Shown piece after piece: positions 45,549 through 56,700 of a DNA stretch of 64,000 bases. A program made the translations under genes and the position numbers. The stretch is from contig NZ_LIXZ01000015.1 of NCBI RefSeq assembly GCF_001305855.1, positions 853-64,852 on the forward strand, written 5' to 3'. How positions within the stretch are numbered: the first letter of the stretch is position 1; every line of letters begins with the position of its first letter. Origin of the DNA: Rossellomorea vietnamensis. Lineage in GTDB: Bacteria; Bacillota; Bacilli; Bacillales; Bacillaceae_B. The notes under the pieces were generated by a model, which worked only from the letters and a program-made list of their open reading frames with translations, was not told the origin of the DNA and made no database searches.

Positions 45549-46577
45549 TTACCTTCTCCCATCCATCTCCTCATACGTCCTCCCCGCAACCTCCACCTCA
45601 TACCCCACTTCAAACTGCCCCTTCAGCAACCGCAAACCATTCTCCCGGTCTTCAACATTCCCTTCTTCATCCAATAACTGCATGCCATATGAAGCGATAT
45701 CCGCCACAACCCGCTCATTCCGGTAATAAGCGAGAAGGACCGGATCCACTTCCACTTCTCCATAACCCTTGTAGAAAAGATCAATATGCTCTGGAAGTTC
45801 ATCCTTGAAGCACAATCCCAAGCCCACACCCGGGAACATCAAATCCCTTTCAACAGGGGCCATAACTGGATCGTCCCAATCGACGATGAAAAGTTTTGAA
45901 TCCTCATCGATCATCACATTCCCGGGATGGATATCCCCGTGGCACAGTACAAACCCACTTTTATCACGATCCTGCAGCCCTTGTCCAAGCTCCTCGGTCC
46001 GCTCCACCAGTGTCAGGATGTCCCTACGCTTTCTTTTCCAAAAATCGATGAGCTTCTGTGCCACTCCGTCACGGGACAGGTCTGAATCCATCTCCCGGTC
46101 GAGTTCCCTGACTTTCCCACACCAAGGACCGGAGAAATCTTCTTGACTCAACTGGTGTTGAAGTTCACGAGGTATCCCTGCAGAATGAATGGATTTCAGG
46201 ATCTGCCCAAAACGAATCGACTGTTGCTCGCTTAACGGCGATTCGAAACCCGTTCGTCCGTCTACGAATGGCGAGAGTATACAGTGGTATCCTTCATGAT
46301 GCACCGCCAGCTCATGACTAGATGTCTGGATCGGCGGTATGACCGCGTCGATCCCTTGAGTGGAGAGGAAATGAATGATTCTGATTCCCGTGTCATCAAA
46401 GGAACCGTGGACCATTTTCAGAAAATAGACTTCTCCACTCCATCCTGCTACACGATAGACTGCCGCTTTCGGATCATGTCCGATGGGCAGAAACGTTACT
46501 TCTTTCGCATCTATATTAAAATATTCTTTTAATGCACCGATGATTTTTTCCTGGTTGAACTCAGGTCGTGTTAACAT
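45549..46577 (-). CDS. Aminoglycoside phosphotransferase-family kinase
   Basis: 342 residues with the APH/choline-kinase core: FVLCHGDIHPGNVMIDEDSK (catalytic H-G-D-x-x-x-x-N) and LFIVDWDDPVMAPVERDLMF (Mg-binding D-W-D). The N-lobe shows the ATP lysine in VYFLKMVHG. Such kinases phosphorylate small hydroxyl compounds, some of them antibiotics; this one has no feature that fixes a drug substrate. Single gene between repeats. Confidence 0.85.
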   Translation of the reverse strand: MLTRPEFNQEKIIGALKEYFNIDAKEVTFLPIGHDPKAAVYRVAGWSGEVYFLKMVHGSFDDTGIRIIHFLSTQGIDAVIPPIQTSSHELAVHHEGYHCILSPFVDGRTGFESPLSEQQSIRFGQILKSIHSAGIPRELQHQLSQEDFSGPWCGKVRELDREMDSDLSRDGVAQKLIDFWKRKRRDILTLVERTEELGQGLQDRDKSGFVLCHGDIHPGNVMIDEDSKLFIVDWDDPVMAPVERDLMFPGVGLGLCFKDELPEHIDLFYKGYGEVEVDPVLLAYYRNERVVADIASYGMQLLDEEGNVEDRENGLRLLKGQFEVGYEVEVAGRTYEEMDGRR

Positions 46578-46603
46578 ACATCCGTTTCCCCTTTCAAATG
46601 CAA

Positions 46604-46662
46604 CAGAGGGACAGGTACCGTGGCACGGAGTCTCAAAATGAGCCGCGGGACCTGTCCCTCTG
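46604..46662. repeat. GGGACAGG palindrome
   Basis: CAGAGGGACAGGT and ACCTGTCCCTCTG face each other, with an inner GGCACGGAGTCTC region. A member of the same hairpin family as 45458-45510. It fills the gap between the RidA and kinase genes and may end the RidA transcript. Confidence 0.8.
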
Positions 46663-46665
46663 GTT

Positions 46666-47073
46666 TTATACGGTCCTTATTGCAGCAACCGCCTCGATTT
46701 CCACCAATTGATGTGTGTATCCGAGCACCGTCACTCCAGATAATGTACTGGGAACGTCGTGATCCCCAAACTCTTTTCTTATCGCCTCCCAAGCCGTCAC
46801 TAAATCGGACTGATCATGAGACGCTACAAGGACACGGGTGTAGACGACGTCCTTCAAGGAGGCACCGCTCTCTTTCAGAACTTCCTTCATATTCTCCACA
46901 CACAGCTTGGCTTGGAGTTCGTAATCCTGTGGATGAGGTACTTCCCCTTCTTCATTCAGAGGACAGGCTCCGGCTAAAAAAAGGAGGTCCATGTCTGAAG
47001 GTACTAGTGATGCGTAGGCATAATCAACATGGGCTAAGTGCGTTGATCGGATAAAAGATATTTTATTGGTCAT
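46666..47073 (-). CDS. RidA-family (YjgF/YER057c) protein
   Basis: 135 residues. Family signatures: DLLFLAGACPLNEEGEV, LCVENMKEVLKESGASLKDV, VVYTRVLVA and VLGYTHQLVEIEAVAAI. RidA proteins hydrolyse reactive enamines/imines from amino-acid metabolism, but the key arginine context (usually R-x-x-V-x-V near the middle) differs a little here, so this may be a divergent subgroup. The ATG at 47073 with GGGAGGAA upstream is preferred to one at 47088. Confidence 0.8.
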   Translation of the reverse strand: MTNKISFIRSTHLAHVDYAYASLVPSDMDLLFLAGACPLNEEGEVPHPQDYELQAKLCVENMKEVLKESGASLKDVVYTRVLVASHDQSDLVTAWEAIRKEFGDHDVPSTLSGVTVLGYTHQLVEIEAVAAIRTV

Positions 47074-47360
47074 GTTGGTTCCTCCCATTCATGTCGGACC
47101 TGTTCCACCTTTCCCTTCTCCGCAGTTCCATGTGGAAAGGGGAAAATCCCATTGGTTTCTTACTAGTAGAGTTCTACATGGGAGGATGAATTCCTTGTTT
47201 TGTACTTAAGTCAGCATGGGGCAGCTCTTGAAGCATCCCCTCCTCACACCGCCCCTATCTCAGTCAGAATCTGAATGAAATGTGTATTGGGGCCTCTCGC
47301 CTGCAGTAGTCCTGAAGACAGAAAAAAAGTGAGCTAGAGATCAAATATGACGAAAAAAAA

Positions 47361-47391
47361 GACATGAACCACTGTGTCAGTGATCCATGTC
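47361..47391 (-). terminator. Orphan terminator in the gene-free 47.1-47.7 kb gap
   Basis: Minus-strand GACATGGATCACTG pairs with CAGTGGTTCATGTC (14 pairs, two wobbles) around ACA and is followed by eight T. It would stop leftward transcription, yet no gene to its right on that strand is visible up to 48.4 kb. Probably the mark of a lost gene. Confidence 0.7.
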
Positions 47392-47402
47392 CAAGGCGTC
47401 AA

Positions 47403-47491
47403 TAAGCATGGGGACTGTTCTCGTGCTCCCTTTTATACCAGAGGGACTGGTCCCTTGGTTCAATTAGAGCCCGGGTGACTTTCCCTTTGGC
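47403..47491 (+). repeat. Composite repeat, copy B
   Basis: Aligns along its whole length with 45422-45512: TAAGCATGGGGACTGTTCTC...CTCCC, then GAGGGACTGGT...GACTTTCCCTTTGG. It is more decayed, with the hairpin arms partly broken. The rest of the 47089-47710 gap holds no gene I can support. Confidence 0.8.
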
Positions 47492-47710
47492 TTTTCGTTG
47501 TATCAATCCTTACCATTTATACCCTCTCTCATGTAGAAAGTGATGGATTTTCTTCTATAAACACTTAAAAATAACCCCACAACAATAAAAGTCTACACAA
47601 TAGGAAATAGTTGTAAATAAAACAAGTTTTTAATAGAATAGACTTATATTACGTACATACCTTTTATTATAAGTGGTTTTGGGTAATCCTTGTGATAAGG
47701 GGGTGTAACG

Positions 47711-47878
47711 ATGAATAAGGAGGATGATCAGATTATGGCACCGCAAGCTCCAGTGCTTGATTCAGAAAAGGAACTTCCATTCGAAGAACAATTAAAACTC
47801 TTATCAAAGTCCATCGGAACCATCGATATTGGTGAAAATTCAGATCAAATCTGCCGGGAAGTCAGAGGAAAAGAATGA
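47711..47878 (+). CDS. Small protein, possible antitoxin of a PIN toxin
   Basis: 55 residues (begins MNKEDDQIMAPQAPVLDSEK), acidic, including PFEEQLKLLSKSIGTIDIG. Its stop overlaps the next ATG (ATGA at 47875), the tight coupling usual in antitoxin-toxin pairs. A ribosome-like GGGGGTG lies upstream. No DNA-binding motif is obvious. The antitoxin role is inferred only from its position. Confidence 0.5.
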   Translation: MNKEDDQIMAPQAPVLDSEKELPFEEQLKLLSKSIGTIDIGENSDQICREVRGKE

Positions 47879-48412
47879 TGATAACTATTCAATACCTTGA
47901 GAACTATTGCATCCCTGGAAAAGATTATTCTGAGGATGCTTTTTTCTTGGATACCAACTATCTCATCGCCTTTATTAACTCTTCCCACCCCCACCATCAC
48001 TCCACCGTTATACATACCATGTTTTTAATCCAACAGAAGGCGCGACTTTATATTAATGAAACTGTACTATCTGAAGCAATTGATGTTTTAGCAAGAGGTT
48101 TTTATGCAGAAGATAAATATCAAGAAATCCATTCCTCTCCAATCAAATGACGCGTTCATCGCTGCGTCTGCGTCAAACCAATCTGCAAGTCTACTAACCT
48201 TTGATAAAGATTTTATGAAAACAACAATCATCGACTCTATTCAGGGACCCGTATTAAACGTCTACTCAGTGAAAATGAAAAATAACGATTTATTTGGATC
48301 GGAGTCTCAAAAACTGATAGAACACCTTGATGGCAGCCTAAAACACATCATCGAGAAAGTTGTTGGCGGGCCTGGGCAATTTGAAGAAAAGTTTGGTATC
48401 AGTAATGATTAA
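47875..48412 (+). pseudogene. Frameshifted PIN-domain (VapC-like) nuclease
   Basis: Two frames together make one PIN protein. The first (47875-48150) has FFLDTNYLIAFINSSHPHHH with the first active-site aspartate and YINETVLSEAIDVLARGFYA with the glutamate, then stops. The second (open from about 48092 to 48412) continues with SNDAFIAASASNQSASLLTF and DKDF, carrying the remaining aspartates. All four metal-binding acids exist but are split, so a frameshift (perhaps with a small deletion) lies between 48092 and 48150. PIN toxins cut RNA; this copy should be inactive unless frameshifting occurs. About 50 extra residues extend the C-terminus. Confidence 0.75.
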
Positions 48413-48448
48413 AAAAGGAAGTGAACCACTTCCCTTTTCATTAATATC

Positions 48449-49156
48449 CTAACACCTCACATACTTCCGCTTAAACCCGATCCGTCCCTTCTCCACCTGC
48501 TTAAGAATATCATCGGCAGACTTCAGGACACTGTTCTTCTTCCCTTCCCGCACCATCTCGACCGGCCCGATTTCCTTTGCCGTCTGTAGAGCGGTTTCAT
48601 GAAGGGGAACATAGGAAACGCCGACTGTCGTGACGAAATTACTCATCGCCGATTTCGTCCGTTCAGGTGCATCGTGGATCGTATCTTTCACTTTCCGGAG
48701 CATTCCCCTAAGCTTCTCTTCGGAAAACTCTTCGTCCTTACGGTTCCCGAGGAGCCAGCAATAGCAGCTCCAGCCCGCTGACATTTTCAATTCTTCCCCG
48801 CTCTCGATCCACTTATCGGCGACATCTTGCGCGATATCGGCTTCTGCCAAGGTGACCGACACCACGTTATCGGACAGCATGTAGAAATACGCCCCTTCGA
48901 TCCAGCGGTCAAAGTCCGCTTCGGTCATCGCTTTCGGGTCTGCGATGACGCCGGCAAAGTACATGGCATCATAATTTCCGGTAGCGTATAACTCCTCCGC
49001 CAGGGCCTGATCTTTCTTGATTTCCTTCGCCATCGGCTTCATGGCACCCGTCGCGACGCCAAATACCGGCTCACGGGCACCATTCGATACGTACATTTTC
49101 TTCATTCGTTCTTTACCGAGTGCTTCAAGTTCCTTCATGACAGTTTCCAGATCCAT
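48449..49156 (-). CDS. DNA alkylation repair protein (AlkD-like)
   Basis: 235 residues of HEAT-like helical repeats: YVSNGAREPVFGVATGAMKP, DAMYFAGVIADPKAMTEADF, MSAGWSCYCWLLGNRKDEEF and FVTTVGVSYVPLHETALQTA. This matches AlkD-type DNA-repair glycosylases, more precisely the YhaZ-like branch. The start is taken as the ATG at 49156 after AAAGGAAG; an ATG at 49183 is the other choice. Single gene. Confidence 0.8.
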   Translation of the reverse strand: MDLETVMKELEALGKERMKKMYVSNGAREPVFGVATGAMKPMAKEIKKDQALAEELYATGNYDAMYFAGVIADPKAMTEADFDRWIEGAYFYMLSDNVVSVTLAEADIAQDVADKWIESGEELKMSAGWSCYCWLLGNRKDEEFSEEKLRGMLRKVKDTIHDAPERTKSAMSNFVTTVGVSYVPLHETALQTAKEIGPVEMVREGKKNSVLKSADDILKQVEKGRIGFKRKYVRC

Positions 49157-49240
49157 TCTATCCACTTCCTTTATTTTATCCATCTGTTATGTTTTCTCTT
49201 TAAATCCTGCTGTCCCTCTTATTTTCACATAAAAGAACCC

Positions 49241-50341
49241 CTATCCCCTTGTCTTTTTCCTATTTTTCAAAAAGGCAACCAGAAGGAGGAAAATCGGGAT
49301 GACCACAAGGAGAGGGATATGTAAGACATACATGGCCACCTTCAGTCCTTCATGGATATGTTCCTGGAAGTTGCTCGCAATCGAGATCGACATAAATAGT
49401 ACGATCAGGCCCAGGGGATAGGTCAGGCGTGAAGGCGATTGAACCTTGAATAAGCTGGCCGATCCGATAACAGCAGCATAAAATAACACGCTGATCTTCA
49501 CAAAGATACCGATCACTAAAGCAAGCATAAAAAATACATCCAGACGCTCCAAAAAATTGGCTACTTGGATGGTCTGAACCGTACTAAGAAGGGGGAATTG
49601 CGAACGTGCCGTCAGCCCCACACCAAGCACACTGATATTAATGACCATCGTAAGGATCAAATTGATTCCACTTAACCCAGCGGCACAAAACATGGTCAGC
49701 TTTGCTTTCTTCGGGTTATTCAAATACGGCAAAATCATCGTGATGACAATCGCTTCTGCAAACGGAAAATATAGGGTTTGAGTCACCACCACTTTCAGGA
49801 CGGGTACGATTCCTTCTTCCAGGACCGGCTGCAGGTTCGTAAAATCGATGAGACCGGAGACGACAATCAAGATAAATCCAACGACCGAAAGGAGAAACAT
49901 GAGCATGAAGAGCAGTTCACCTGATCGGGCGATGACCTCGATTCCTTTTCGCACGGAATAAATGATGATGAGCATTAACAGGGCATTGGCGATGAATAAG
50001 GGCGTTTCCGGGTAGGCGAAGGTTAACAGCATCTCACCAAAATCACGCAGAACCCTTGAAGCATCATACATAAAGTAAAAAAGATAAAGGAAAGCAAGAA
50101 CGTTTCCAGCTACTTTCCCCACAATCTTCTGCATGTACTCGGTCGGCAGAAGATCAGGATAATACCAATAAAGTTTATGATATACGAGTAACAGAACGAA
50201 GCTGAACACCATTCCAATAAGAATGGCGATCCAGGCGTCTTGTTTCGCATCTATTGCAAGAGGGACTAGTAATGCACTCCCGAGTTCAAACAGAACCATT
50301 AAGACAAAGAGCTGAATGGCACTTATTTTGGCCTTCTCCAC
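49241..50341 (-). CDS. Spore germination receptor subunit B (GerAB-type)
   Basis: 366 residues with about ten membrane helices (ISAIQLFVLMVLFELGSALL at the N-terminus; YSVRKGIEVIARSGELLFML; FPFAEAIVITMILPYL), the endospore-germination permease family related to APC transporters. It is the membrane subunit that binds or passes the germinant. It follows the C subunit by 21 bases; the gene order is A-C-B. Confidence 0.92.
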   Translation of the reverse strand: MEKAKISAIQLFVLMVLFELGSALLVPLAIDAKQDAWIAILIGMVFSFVLLLVYHKLYWYYPDLLPTEYMQKIVGKVAGNVLAFLYLFYFMYDASRVLRDFGEMLLTFAYPETPLFIANALLMLIIIYSVRKGIEVIARSGELLFMLMFLLSVVGFILIVVSGLIDFTNLQPVLEEGIVPVLKVVVTQTLYFPFAEAIVITMILPYLNNPKKAKLTMFCAAGLSGINLILTMVINISVLGVGLTARSQFPLLSTVQTIQVANFLERLDVFFMLALVIGIFVKISVLFYAAVIGSASLFKVQSPSRLTYPLGLIVLFMSISIASNFQEHIHEGLKVAMYVLHIPLLVVIPIFLLLVAFLKNRKKTRG

Positions 50342-50362
50342 TTTACGGGTCCCTCCTTTTCC

Positions 50363-51586
50363 TCACTCTTCTTCTAAACTTGAAAGAAACGATTTATTTC
50401 GCAGGCCGGCACGACGGATGTACGCTTCCACCGTAATATCCACCTTCAATTCCGGAAAATACACTTCGTTCCACATCGATTTCAGTTTCGTCCAATCCTC
50501 TGGTCTTGAACGCCGGACGGCTTCGTCAAAACCAAAGATATCGGCTTTATTCGTTTGAGCCTGTTCAATCGCTTTTTTGATTTCCTTCTTGATCTCTTTC
50601 TCCACCTTTTTTTCCATCTGTGCAATCACCTTAACCTCTGTGATATCGACAGGTACCTCCATTTCCCCTATGCTCCCCTCCACCTTTGTATGAATGGACA
50701 CATGGGGTTGCCCGTTCTTCACTTGCCCGGACACGCTTGTTTTCTGACGGGTCGTTTGATAGGCGATGGCTTCTTTCTTCCCTTTCCAATCAATGTTGAT
50801 GTCTGTACCTTGGATTTCATCCCTGATCCATACGGTTCCCCTGGCCTCCTTGCCATACGCCCAATCCACCAGTTTGCCTCCTCTTAAGATGGCAATTCCA
50901 CTGGCTTCAAGGGTGGATACAGGCTCACTTTCCTGGATATTCTCCAGCTGGCTGGCATGTTTGGAATTTCCGACAAGACGAAATCCCGATACCACGGTTG
51001 CTCCATCAGATGATTGCAGCCCCCTCATCACATCCTGGATTGACGTCTTCAGGCTCTGCCCCCATTTCTTTTGTGAGAATTCCAATGTTTTCAACACTTT
51101 ATTCGCTGGAATCTTATCAACCGGGGTTAACGTTTTGATCAGAGCTTCTGCCGTTGACTGATTCGCAATCACCATGGTGGTCGTGATCCGGAATTCAGGA
51201 TCCCTGTCAATGGCATCGATCAATATCGCGACCCCTTCTTCCCTTGCCAGACTTTCCCCGACGACCACCAGATTGGCATGAGCATAATACAATCGTCTGG
51301 AAATCTTGCTTGAAGCACGCCTGCTTGCTTCTACTAAATTATTACCGGTAGCAGAATAAATCGTAACCGGAGGGCTCTGAGTACCCCCGCCACCCCCGCG
51401 CATTCCGCCAGCCACGTTTCCGGGATTGATGATTTGAAGGGTCAGGGCATACTTTCCCTCTTCCGTTTTATCGATCCCTATGGCTGCCACGATGGCAAGA
51501 TCGGTTAACTCTTTCTTGCTCCAACAACCGGAAAGCAAGACGGTTATAGACACTGTGATGAAGAGAAAAGCCACTTTACGATTCAC
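50363..51586 (-). CDS. Spore germination receptor subunit C (GerAC-type lipoprotein)
   Basis: 407 residues. Lipoprotein signal KVAFLFITVSITVLLSGCWS with the cysteine about 20 residues in, then KKELTDLAIVAAIGIDKTEE and TLQIINPGNVAGG, as in Ger(x)C proteins. The start is a GTG at 51586 eight bases after GAGGG, inside the end of the A subunit gene (11-base overlap); an ATG at 51607 is less likely. It sits on the outer face of the spore inner membrane. Confidence 0.92.
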   Translation of the reverse strand: MNRKVAFLFITVSITVLLSGCWSKKELTDLAIVAAIGIDKTEEGKYALTLQIINPGNVAGGMRGGGGGTQSPPVTIYSATGNNLVEASRRASSKISRRLYYAHANLVVVGESLAREEGVAILIDAIDRDPEFRITTTMVIANQSTAEALIKTLTPVDKIPANKVLKTLEFSQKKWGQSLKTSIQDVMRGLQSSDGATVVSGFRLVGNSKHASQLENIQESEPVSTLEASGIAILRGGKLVDWAYGKEARGTVWIRDEIQGTDINIDWKGKKEAIAYQTTRQKTSVSGQVKNGQPHVSIHTKVEGSIGEMEVPVDITEVKVIAQMEKKVEKEIKKEIKKAIEQAQTNKADIFGFDEAVRRSRPEDWTKLKSMWNEVYFPELKVDITVEAYIRRAGLRNKSFLSSLEEE

Positions 51587-53198
51587 GGTTGTCACCCTCT
51601 TTCCCATCCCTATTGACCATCGTGCGTGATGCAGGAGGCTTTGGCCCTTGTTTCGGCCCTTCCCGCATCGTATTGGCGCTAATTAAGCGTGGTCTTTGTC
51701 TTAGGGTCCACCACGGTAATCGGATAAACGTATCTTTATTATTGACGGGTATAAAGGGAGCAAACGGCGCCATATAAGGCACACCAAAGGAACGTAAGCC
51801 GCATAAATGAACGACCATCATCAGGAAGATCAAAATAATGCCGTAGAAACCGAATGTTGCGGCCCCGATCATAAACAAAAAACGGATGAGACGGGCGGAA
51901 ATGGCCATATCAAACGAAGGGGTCGCAAAGCTTGCGATCGCCGTAATCGACACGATAATGACCATCGCCGGAGATACAATGCTCGCTTGAACGGCCGCCT
52001 GTCCAATGACAAGGGCACCGACAATCGATACAGCTGAACCAATTGCTTTCGGCAGTCGAATCCCTGCTTCCCGTAAAATTTCAAACGTGATTTCCATCAG
52101 CAGGGCTTCCACGAATGCAGGAAAGGGAACGGATTCCCTCTGAGCGGCAATCGCCACAATGAGCGTCGTCGGTACCATTTCCTGATGGAAGGTCGTGACC
52201 GCCACAAACGTCGCGGGGGCAATCAGCGAAATCGTAAACATCAAAATGCGCAACAGGCGAATCGATGTCGCAATATCGAAACGAGCGTAATAATCTTCAG
52301 CCGACTGGAAAAATTGGATAAACACTGCAGGTGCAATCAGGACAAAAGGAGTCCCATCGACAAAAATGGCGATCCGTCCCTCAAACAGATTCCCTGCCAC
52401 TACATCAGGTCGTTCCGTGTTGAATATGGTTGGAAATGGCGTCATGGTCTGATCTTCAATCAGCTGTTCAATATACCCTGATTCCAAAATGCTATCAATG
52501 TCAATCTTGTTTACTCGCTGACGAATTTCTTCCACCACTGAATCATTGGCAATACCATGTATGTACATAAGCGTCACATCTGTCTTGGTCACGCGGCCTA
52601 CCTTCAAACTCTCCATCCATAAATCAGGAGTCTTGATAATGCGTCTGATCATAGACGTATTGGTCCCAATCGACTCTGTAAATGCCCCTTTCGGACCACG
52701 CACTACCATTTGCGTAGTTGATTCTGATATGGAGCGTGTTTCTCCCCCTTTCGTGCAGGCACTCAATGCTTTAGCAATGCCATCCACCATGACAAGGGTA
52801 TCTCCTGACATGAGGGATGAAAACAGTTTATCCCAGGTAGTGATGGAGGACACGTTCCCGACCGTCATCATGTCTTCAGAAATCAGTTCCAACGCATCGT
52901 TCTGATTCAATTTCTCTTTATGATCATCCTTCATCATGGATTGCAGGAGGAACTCTTGAATCGATTGATTGTCTACTATTCCTTCCACATAGACAATCGC
53001 CGTTTTCAGCTCGGAATCCTTTCCCATTTTCAATTGACGGACGACGACGTCTGAACTGTTCCCTGTTTTCTGTTTAATGGTAGCCAGGTTGTCTGATAAA
53101 GAATCTTGTAGTTGTTCTTCAGAGGTATCAGAAGCTTGATTTTCAGGATCCGGTTGTTGGTTCTTTTTTGGTTTTCGACCTTTAAAGAACGAAGGCAT
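51576..53198 (-). CDS. Spore germination receptor subunit A (GerAA-type)
   Basis: 540 residues. A charged soluble N-terminal part (~1-270) is followed by four to five membrane helices (GTPFVLIAPAVFIQFFQSAE; RLLRILMFTISLIAPATFVA) with the family signatures QRESVPFPAFVEALLMEITF, EILREAGIRLPKAIG and FASLMS-like segments. The ATG at 53198 lies nine bases after AAAGGTG; the frame extends to 53294 without support. With the next two genes it forms a complete germinant receptor. Confidence 0.93.
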   Translation of the reverse strand: MPSFFKGRKPKKNQQPDPENQASDTSEEQLQDSLSDNLATIKQKTGNSSDVVVRQLKMGKDSELKTAIVYVEGIVDNQSIQEFLLQSMMKDDHKEKLNQNDALELISEDMMTVGNVSSITTWDKLFSSLMSGDTLVMVDGIAKALSACTKGGETRSISESTTQMVVRGPKGAFTESIGTNTSMIRRIIKTPDLWMESLKVGRVTKTDVTLMYIHGIANDSVVEEIRQRVNKIDIDSILESGYIEQLIEDQTMTPFPTIFNTERPDVVAGNLFEGRIAIFVDGTPFVLIAPAVFIQFFQSAEDYYARFDIATSIRLLRILMFTISLIAPATFVAVTTFHQEMVPTTLIVAIAAQRESVPFPAFVEALLMEITFEILREAGIRLPKAIGSAVSIVGALVIGQAAVQASIVSPAMVIIVSITAIASFATPSFDMAISARLIRFLFMIGAATFGFYGIILIFLMMVVHLCGLRSFGVPYMAPFAPFIPVNNKDTFIRLPWWTLRQRPRLISANTMREGPKQGPKPPASRTMVNRDGKEGDNRES

Positions 53199-53282
53199 AG
53201 ATTCAGGCACCTTTCTCTTATTTTTTATTACTTTAACCAAATGAGGGGGATTTATGTAATTTTTAACAAAGAGGAGTATTGC

Positions 53283-53555
53283 ATGAAGCAACAACGAAAG
53301 GAAAACCCTAGTAGGAGGAGCGTGATCCTCATGAAAATCATCGGTATTACCTTTTTAATGATGGGATGTTTAATGGCTTTTTCTTTAGGTCTCGATATTC
53401 TCCAGGGCTTCGGTATTTCAGACGCCTGGCATAATGCCGTCAGTCCCTTTCGCGTGATGGAAGTTGCCGAATTATTTGTTCTCTTTTTTCTTCTCTTCCT
53501 CTTTTTAGGTGAATCTGCCTACTATGTGATCAAGAAGAGAAAAGCAAACAAATAA
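53283..53555 (+). CDS. Small membrane protein divergent from the ger operon
   Basis: 90 residues starting at an ATG six bases after GAGGAG. Two hydrophobic helices (MKIIGITFLMMGCLMAFSLG; AELFVLFFLLFLFLGESAYY) with basic ends. It is divergent from the receptor operon, 85 bases between starts. An alternative later start at 53331 has AGGAGG twelve bases upstream. No family recognised; a spore role is only suggested by location. Confidence 0.6.
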   Translation: MKQQRKENPSRRSVILMKIIGITFLMMGCLMAFSLGLDILQGFGISDAWHNAVSPFRVMEVAELFVLFFLLFLFLGESAYYVIKKRKANK

Positions 53556-53609
53556 AAAAAGATGAGCTTCTACCCACTCATCCCGTCTTCATAACCGGTT
53601 TCCCCTTCC

Positions 53610-54056
53610 CTACGGTTTTGAAATAGGAATTTCCAGCACATTCGTCTTGGAGCCATCTTTCGCTGAGTAAAAAAATAATTCCAGTTTGATGTCATTTGTC
53701 GTCACGATTTCTTTTTTAAAGGATAGGGTAAATTCCCCCCAGGCAGGTGCCCCCGCTGTTTGGTAGTTGTTTTCTTCCAACACTTTTCCCCCATCATAGA
53801 GAACGTATTGAAAGACCCCTTCAAACACTTGTGCCTTCCCCGTTACCATGACCTCCCCTTCAGATTGAGTCACTACCACCTCTTTAAAGGATTCATTTTG
53901 ATACACGGTTGGTGTATTTTTGTCTTCTTTGTTTGAATCACTATCCTCCCTTTGTTCTGTCACTGGTGGTTTCTCTTTTCCTTCCTGTTGTGGAGTACAA
54001 GCAGCCAGGCCCACAGCTGTGAAAACCGTTAAACGAAAGACCCGTTTCTTCATCAT
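53610..54056 (-). CDS. Lipoprotein with Gmad2-type spore-germination domain
   Basis: 148 residues. Signal and lipobox: KKRVFRLTVFTAVGLAACTP. After an acidic linker comes an Ig-like beta-sandwich with GEVMVTGKAQVFEGVFQYVL, GAPAWGEFTLSFKKE and NVLEIPISKP, a close fit to the Gmad2 domain found in spore-germination proteins such as GerM. It may work with the receptor encoded on its left, although it is a separate transcript. Confidence 0.8.
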   Translation of the reverse strand: MMKKRVFRLTVFTAVGLAACTPQQEGKEKPPVTEQREDSDSNKEDKNTPTVYQNESFKEVVVTQSEGEVMVTGKAQVFEGVFQYVLYDGGKVLEENNYQTAGAPAWGEFTLSFKKEIVTTNDIKLELFFYSAKDGSKTNVLEIPISKP

Positions 54057-54255
54057 CTCATCCCCTTTTTTATGGAATGTCTATTCACTACTATTCCGTT
54101 CTGGCATACAATATTCTCTTCCTTTAAAGCTCCCTCCTTCCTACTCTTCGCTCCTCCTATCTCTTTAATCCTCTAAAAAAAACATGTTTTGTTCACACTC
54201 TGTTAAAATTCACCATTCGTAGACGCTTCACGCTTTCAATACCCATTCTAATCTT

Positions 54256-54289
54256 TTATAATGATAATTAAGAATTATTATAATTATCA
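54256..54289 (+). promoter_or_regulatory. Two tandem PerR/Fur-like boxes before katG
   Basis: TTATAATGATAATTA (54256-54270) and TTATTATAATTATCA (54275-54289) each match the PerR box TTATAAT-N-ATTATAA at 12 of 14 positions. They lie 57 to 90 bases upstream of the katG ATG. PerR repression released by peroxide fits; Fur cannot be excluded because its box is similar. Confidence 0.75.
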
Positions 54290-54339
54290 CACTATTTATG
54301 TGGTAGTTGCTTTATCAATCTTTTAGAACAGGAAGGTGA

Positions 54340-56565
<2,226 letters not shown>

Positions 56566-56572
56566 GTAGTGG

Positions 56573-56603
56573 GCCTCTTCCTTGTTTGGAAGGGGCTTTT
56601 TTT
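56573..56603 (+). terminator. katG terminator
   Basis: GCCTCTTCC pairs with GGAAGGGGC (one G-T pair), followed by seven T. Confidence 0.85.
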
Positions 56604-56661
56604 GCACAGACCCCCTTCATCTCTCCCACAATTTCATTGACAAATCCCCACCTCTCCATTA

Positions 56662-56677
56662 TTATCAATATCGATAA
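56662..56677 (+). promoter_or_regulatory. Inverted repeat before the HTH-psd operon
   Basis: TTATCAATATCGATAA, arms of five with a six-base centre, lies 24 bases upstream of the HTH gene. A possible self-operator; weak evidence. Confidence 0.4.
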
Positions 56678-56700
56678 CAATCACAAAAGGATGTAATCGA

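Noticed and set aside
53199-53282. A possible SigG-type promoter before the germination operon
   Set aside because: CATAAAT could be a -10, but no proper -35 lies at the expected distance.
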